Translations under genes and position numbers: made by a program
Notes under the pieces: model-generated
Databases searched by the model: none
What the model was told of the DNA's origin: nothing
What the model saw: the letters and a program-made list of their open reading frames with translations, nothing else
Shown: positions 60,851 to 64,000 of the stretch, in pieces
Layout of the letters: each line of letters opens with the position of its first letter
How positions within the stretch are numbered: position 1 is the stretch's first letter
Source: Archegozetes longisetosus
Lineage: Eukaryota > Arthropoda > Arachnida > Sarcoptiformes > Trhypochthoniidae
Direction: 5' to 3'
Length of the DNA stretch: 64,000 nt
NCBI GenBank assembly: GCA_018873245.2
Contig: JAEMBT020000002.1
Span: forward strand, 13,142,001-13,206,000

Positions 60851-63800
60851 ATGTGTTCGAGTAGTGTTCAATTTGCTTCAATTATGTTTATATTAACCCA
60901 TCATAACATTGAAGTCTATTCAGGTATTTATCAATATTTCATATTTTGTGTATTTTGTTTTGTTTTTACTCCATTCAAATTGATGTTCAATTAATTGATT
61001 GGCCGATATCTTACAATTTTTTAAACTACTGACAGTTGAACAAGAATCACATGAAATAATATGAAGTGATTATATCTGTTATCAATATGACCAATTAAAT
61101 TGACTTAACCAATTTTTTCTGATTCGAAATTAAGAGAAAATGTTGAAACAAGTGTGTGTCAATTACTTAACTTGAACTTAACTTTGAAAACAACTATAGC
61201 TGGAGTTTACTTTAAAACAATTTCAATATATGTATCGATGACAAACGATAAGAAAGCAGCTGTCAAATCATACCTCAATCACAACTATTTGAATAGAGAA
61301 TCAGTTTTGACCTATTCAATGTTTGGCAGAATCAATATGATATCAAATAAGAATAATAAGGAACAAAAAAATGGAAGTCAATTCAATTGAATGATGGCCT
61401 GTTTTTTGTTAGTCATGTTTAATGCAGTTTGTAAACCAGTTCTTTAGTGAGTGTTTGGAACACTCGGAAGAGATCTACTTAAGCATAATATAGTAGAGAA
61501 TAAGATGTGACCGAATGTTTGCACTGGTGTGCGCTTTTCTGCTCCAACTTTAATATAATGACAACCCATTCGAGCTGAGTTTAAGGTCAAAAATGCTAAA
61601 TAAGGCTTCACTTTATTTGTGATCTTAAGATTTTAGAGTAAATCTCGATTCATGTCTGGTTCGAGCAGTTTTTTGTCCTGTAAAACAGGATCGCCTTAAG
61701 TATACAATAATAATGTAATGGTTTACATCATTTCATTATTCTCTACGATTATAACAGTAATGAAAAAATAAGTTTCAAAACTTATAATAAAGTTTGACTT
61801 TTCTCTTTTGGTTTCTGTGTTGTATTGAGTGATAAAACGTTAAAACTTGAAGCCCTACTTCCTGGTGATTGTTGATTAGTCAAGCGATGCCTTCTATTAA
61901 CTCAATACAAAGCCTTTACGGTTAAGACAATTATTGTCGACGATTCACTCCCACATCCAAAGTAGTACAAACTTTAAAGTCGATTTTATTTCTCTATTAA
62001 ATGTTTTTAATTTAACCTAAACTCAACCAAAGGTTGAAACGTTTGTGCTATTCTGGCTTTCAGTTCATTTAAATAGGTTTTAGTTATCTCCAGTTCTAGT
62101 AATGTTGTGCTTTCAAAGGGTTTGCTTACAAAAAAATGGTAAATTTCATAATTTATATTTTTAAACTGATAATTTAATTAAATTTATTTTTCAATTAGTA
62201 AAATTGATTATTAGATTTGACTAAATTTATTTGAATATTTTAAAAAGAAAAGAGTTTTTCATTTTAGCGACTGGAAAACTTTTGACCCTAAGCTGAAACA
62301 CTTTAATAAGAACTTTCAGCCTTAATGCTACATATTCTAAGAGTTCATTTCAAATTATTAATTTATTCATTTTTAATTACAGGTCAAATAACTGCTGTAG
62401 AAATGTGTTTCAACGATAAGGGAGATATTGTGAAACAAGGGGATCAATATTTTCCTCTCGGAAGTGACATTTGCACTCAGGTTTGACCTTTTTACCATTT
62501 AAATTCAAATATATGTCACCCTTTGCTAACTAATCCTCTTTATAAAGAAATTGATGGAAACTGACAAATTTCCTCTAGTCATTGTGATAACTATTAAATA
62601 GTCAACCAAATATGATTCAGTTGTGAATAAGATTAAGACCAAATATAAATTTAACTGAGTATTTATCTGTTCTCTAATTAATCTTTTAAGTAAAGTCAAA
62701 CTAATAGTGGCACTTGAATCAGTATTTTGAATGCAATCTTCTCGTAGTGAACGACAAATGTTCCAAAATGCTTTTAATTCTTTTCAACTCCTAACATAGA
62801 GATAGATAAATTTTTAAAAATAATTTATTTGATATTGTTCACGAATTTTATCATAGAAGACATGACTGATTAGTAATAGTTGACTGTTTTCAATCACTTA
62901 CAAGGTCTGTCAAAAATTTGACATTAAGTTATTGATTAGTTCTAACGGTAATACTTAAAAAGTTGCGAATGCATATTATAATACGACCAAATTGAGTTGT
63001 ATTTGCAACCTTTACATTGCTATTTGCAGTGGGCAGTACTTAAGTATCGCACTTTTGAAAACTACTTCCAATGTATGCATTGCTATTTCCGATATCAAGT
63101 TTATGTTCGTTCTATGCAATCACTTCACGATCAATAAGACTCCCAAAGTGTCAAAAATTAATTTAAAGTGTTTTTAAACATCAAATTAAACATAGATATT
63201 GACTAAATAATTTAAATTAAGTCGATTGAATTGAGAAACAATAGATTAAATTAATTTTTGACACTTTGGAAGTCTTATTGATCGTGAAGTGATCGCATAG
63301 AACGAACATAAACTTGATATCGGAAATAGCAATGCATAACGTTGCAAATAGTTTTCAGAAGTGTAATACTTAAGTATTGTCCACTGCAAATAGCAGTGCA
63401 AACATTGCAAATACAACTCAATTTGGCCGTAATATACTTAGATTTTGTCTGTCTATTAAATTTGATTAATTGGAATTTGCATGCAATGAGCTCAAGTGCT
63501 TTTAGAATGAGGATGACCTGCTAGGGGAATTTTCTATCGCTCAAAAGTGGCTGCTACTGACCACTTCGCTAAACCAAAATTTAATTTTGACTAATTTATA
63601 ACCCAAAACTCAAACTCTGATTACAAACAGATATATTTCGAGCTCATATTTGCTGTCCGTTAGATCTATATATTTTTGATTCATTTTAAAAATGATTTAT
63701 CAATAAGAATTTTAATGAAGCAAAGGGAACTAATCAAAAGAAATTAAAGACAATTATCTAATATGATTTTGATATTTTCTACAATAGTGTACTTGTCTGA

Positions 63801-64000
63801 ATGGTAGACCTGAAATGTGTATAAGTGTTCTCTGCTCTCCACCGGAAAAGTGCAGGTAATTCAATATTTGTTTGATTTGACCAAATCAACTTATATAGAT
63901 GTTAATTAACTCCAAATCTAACCAATCATTTAATCATTTATGCAGACAGTACCACGCAATCAATGATAAATGTTGCGAATTCGTCTGTTTGGACGGAGAT
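60851..64000 (+). CDS. DGCR2: DGCR2/IDD-like VWC-domain protein, 5' part
   Basis: Exons 60851-60923, 62383-62480, 63788-63855 and 63946-64000 (runs off the window). Exon 1 gives MCSSSVQFASIMFILTHHN, a weak signal peptide. The following exons form one VWC domain: GDQYFPLGSDICTQ, CTCLNGRPEMCISVLCSPP and CRQYHAINDKCCEFVCLDGD. Spacing and identity match the VWC of vertebrate DGCR2 (PEMC..LC..P..QQY..CC.F.CLD). DGCR2 also has LDL-A and C-type lectin domains before the VWC; no such exons were found here. All four phases agree. Exon 1 is the least certain part, as it depends on phase and a modest hydrophobic stretch. Confidence 0.75.
60924..62382. other. Long first intron of the DGCR2-like gene
   Basis: 1.46 kb, AT-rich. 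The open frame at 61154-61390 has no family character. No repeat found. Confidence 0.5.
62984..63429. mobile_element. 446-bp foldback MITE in an intron, TA flanks
   Basis: Begins CGACCAAATTGAGTTG and ends CAACTCAATTTGGCCG, with TA on both sides (62982-62983, 63430-63431). Arms of about 180 bp pair with a few mismatches around an AT-rich centre at about 63165-63250. It lies within the intron between the two middle VWC exons of the DGCR2-like gene. It is a different family from the 55654 element by terminal sequence, though similar in build. Confidence 0.82.

Noticed and set aside
61154-61390. 78-codon open frame in the first DGCR2-like intron
   Set aside because: No domain; does not fit splice phases of the gene.

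Overview
This window is nuclear DNA from a small-genome animal, almost certainly an arthropod. It is AT-rich, carries interstitial TTAGG repeats (the arthropod telomere unit), and holds closely packed genes on both strands. Most introns are 50-110 nt with GT-AG ends. A chelicerate such as a mite would fit, but that is inference. I see no operons, no bacterial features, no retrovirus-like or LTR elements and no confident tRNA gene.

Layout, left to right: the 3' part of a GLD-2 type poly(A) polymerase (+); a centromeric histone H3 (CENP-A, -); a gene-poor stretch with a short TTAGG array; synergin gamma (-) back to back with splicing factor PHF5A (+); an ankyrin protein like SLF1 (-); a secreted Lys/His-rich protein (+); TANGO6 (-) head to head with ribosomal protein S23 (+); BTBD9 (+); a mucin-like membrane protein (-); a 2.4 kb gap with a tiny MITE; a three-module progranulin (+); SH3BP5 (-); the mitochondrial citrate carrier SLC25A1 (-); a roughly 11 kb RIM-binding protein gene (-) with FN3 and SH3 domains, two candidate first exons and a duplicated exon; mitochondrial methionine aminopeptidase MAP1D (+); a FYVE-bearing rabaptin (-); ANKRD13 (+); a repeat-rich gap; a Tweety-family membrane protein (+); a foldback MITE; mitochondrial asparaginyl-tRNA synthetase NARS2 (+); and the 5' part of a DGCR2-like VWC protein (+) cut by the right edge.

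Most genes are unrelated housekeeping or neuronal genes. Membrane traffic is represented by synergin, SH3BP5, rabaptin, ANKRD13 and TANGO6, but nothing suggests a functional cluster. Exon boundaries were placed by matching GT-AG sites, reading phase and family protein sequence. In most genes the exon lengths sum exactly to a multiple of three. The exceptions are RIMBP (two places) and Tweety (one place), where one base seems to be missing, and rabaptin, where the 5' exons do not fit by one base. These look more like assembly indels than biology.

I found no convincing new multi-gene system. The points most worth a second look are: the GLD-2 homologue, whose third catalytic aspartate reads as threonine; the duplicated phase-symmetric exon and alternative first exons of RIMBP; the SLF1-like protein without BRCT domains; three TA-flanked palindromic MITEs; and a degenerate telomere-type pentamer array that keeps its 5-base register.
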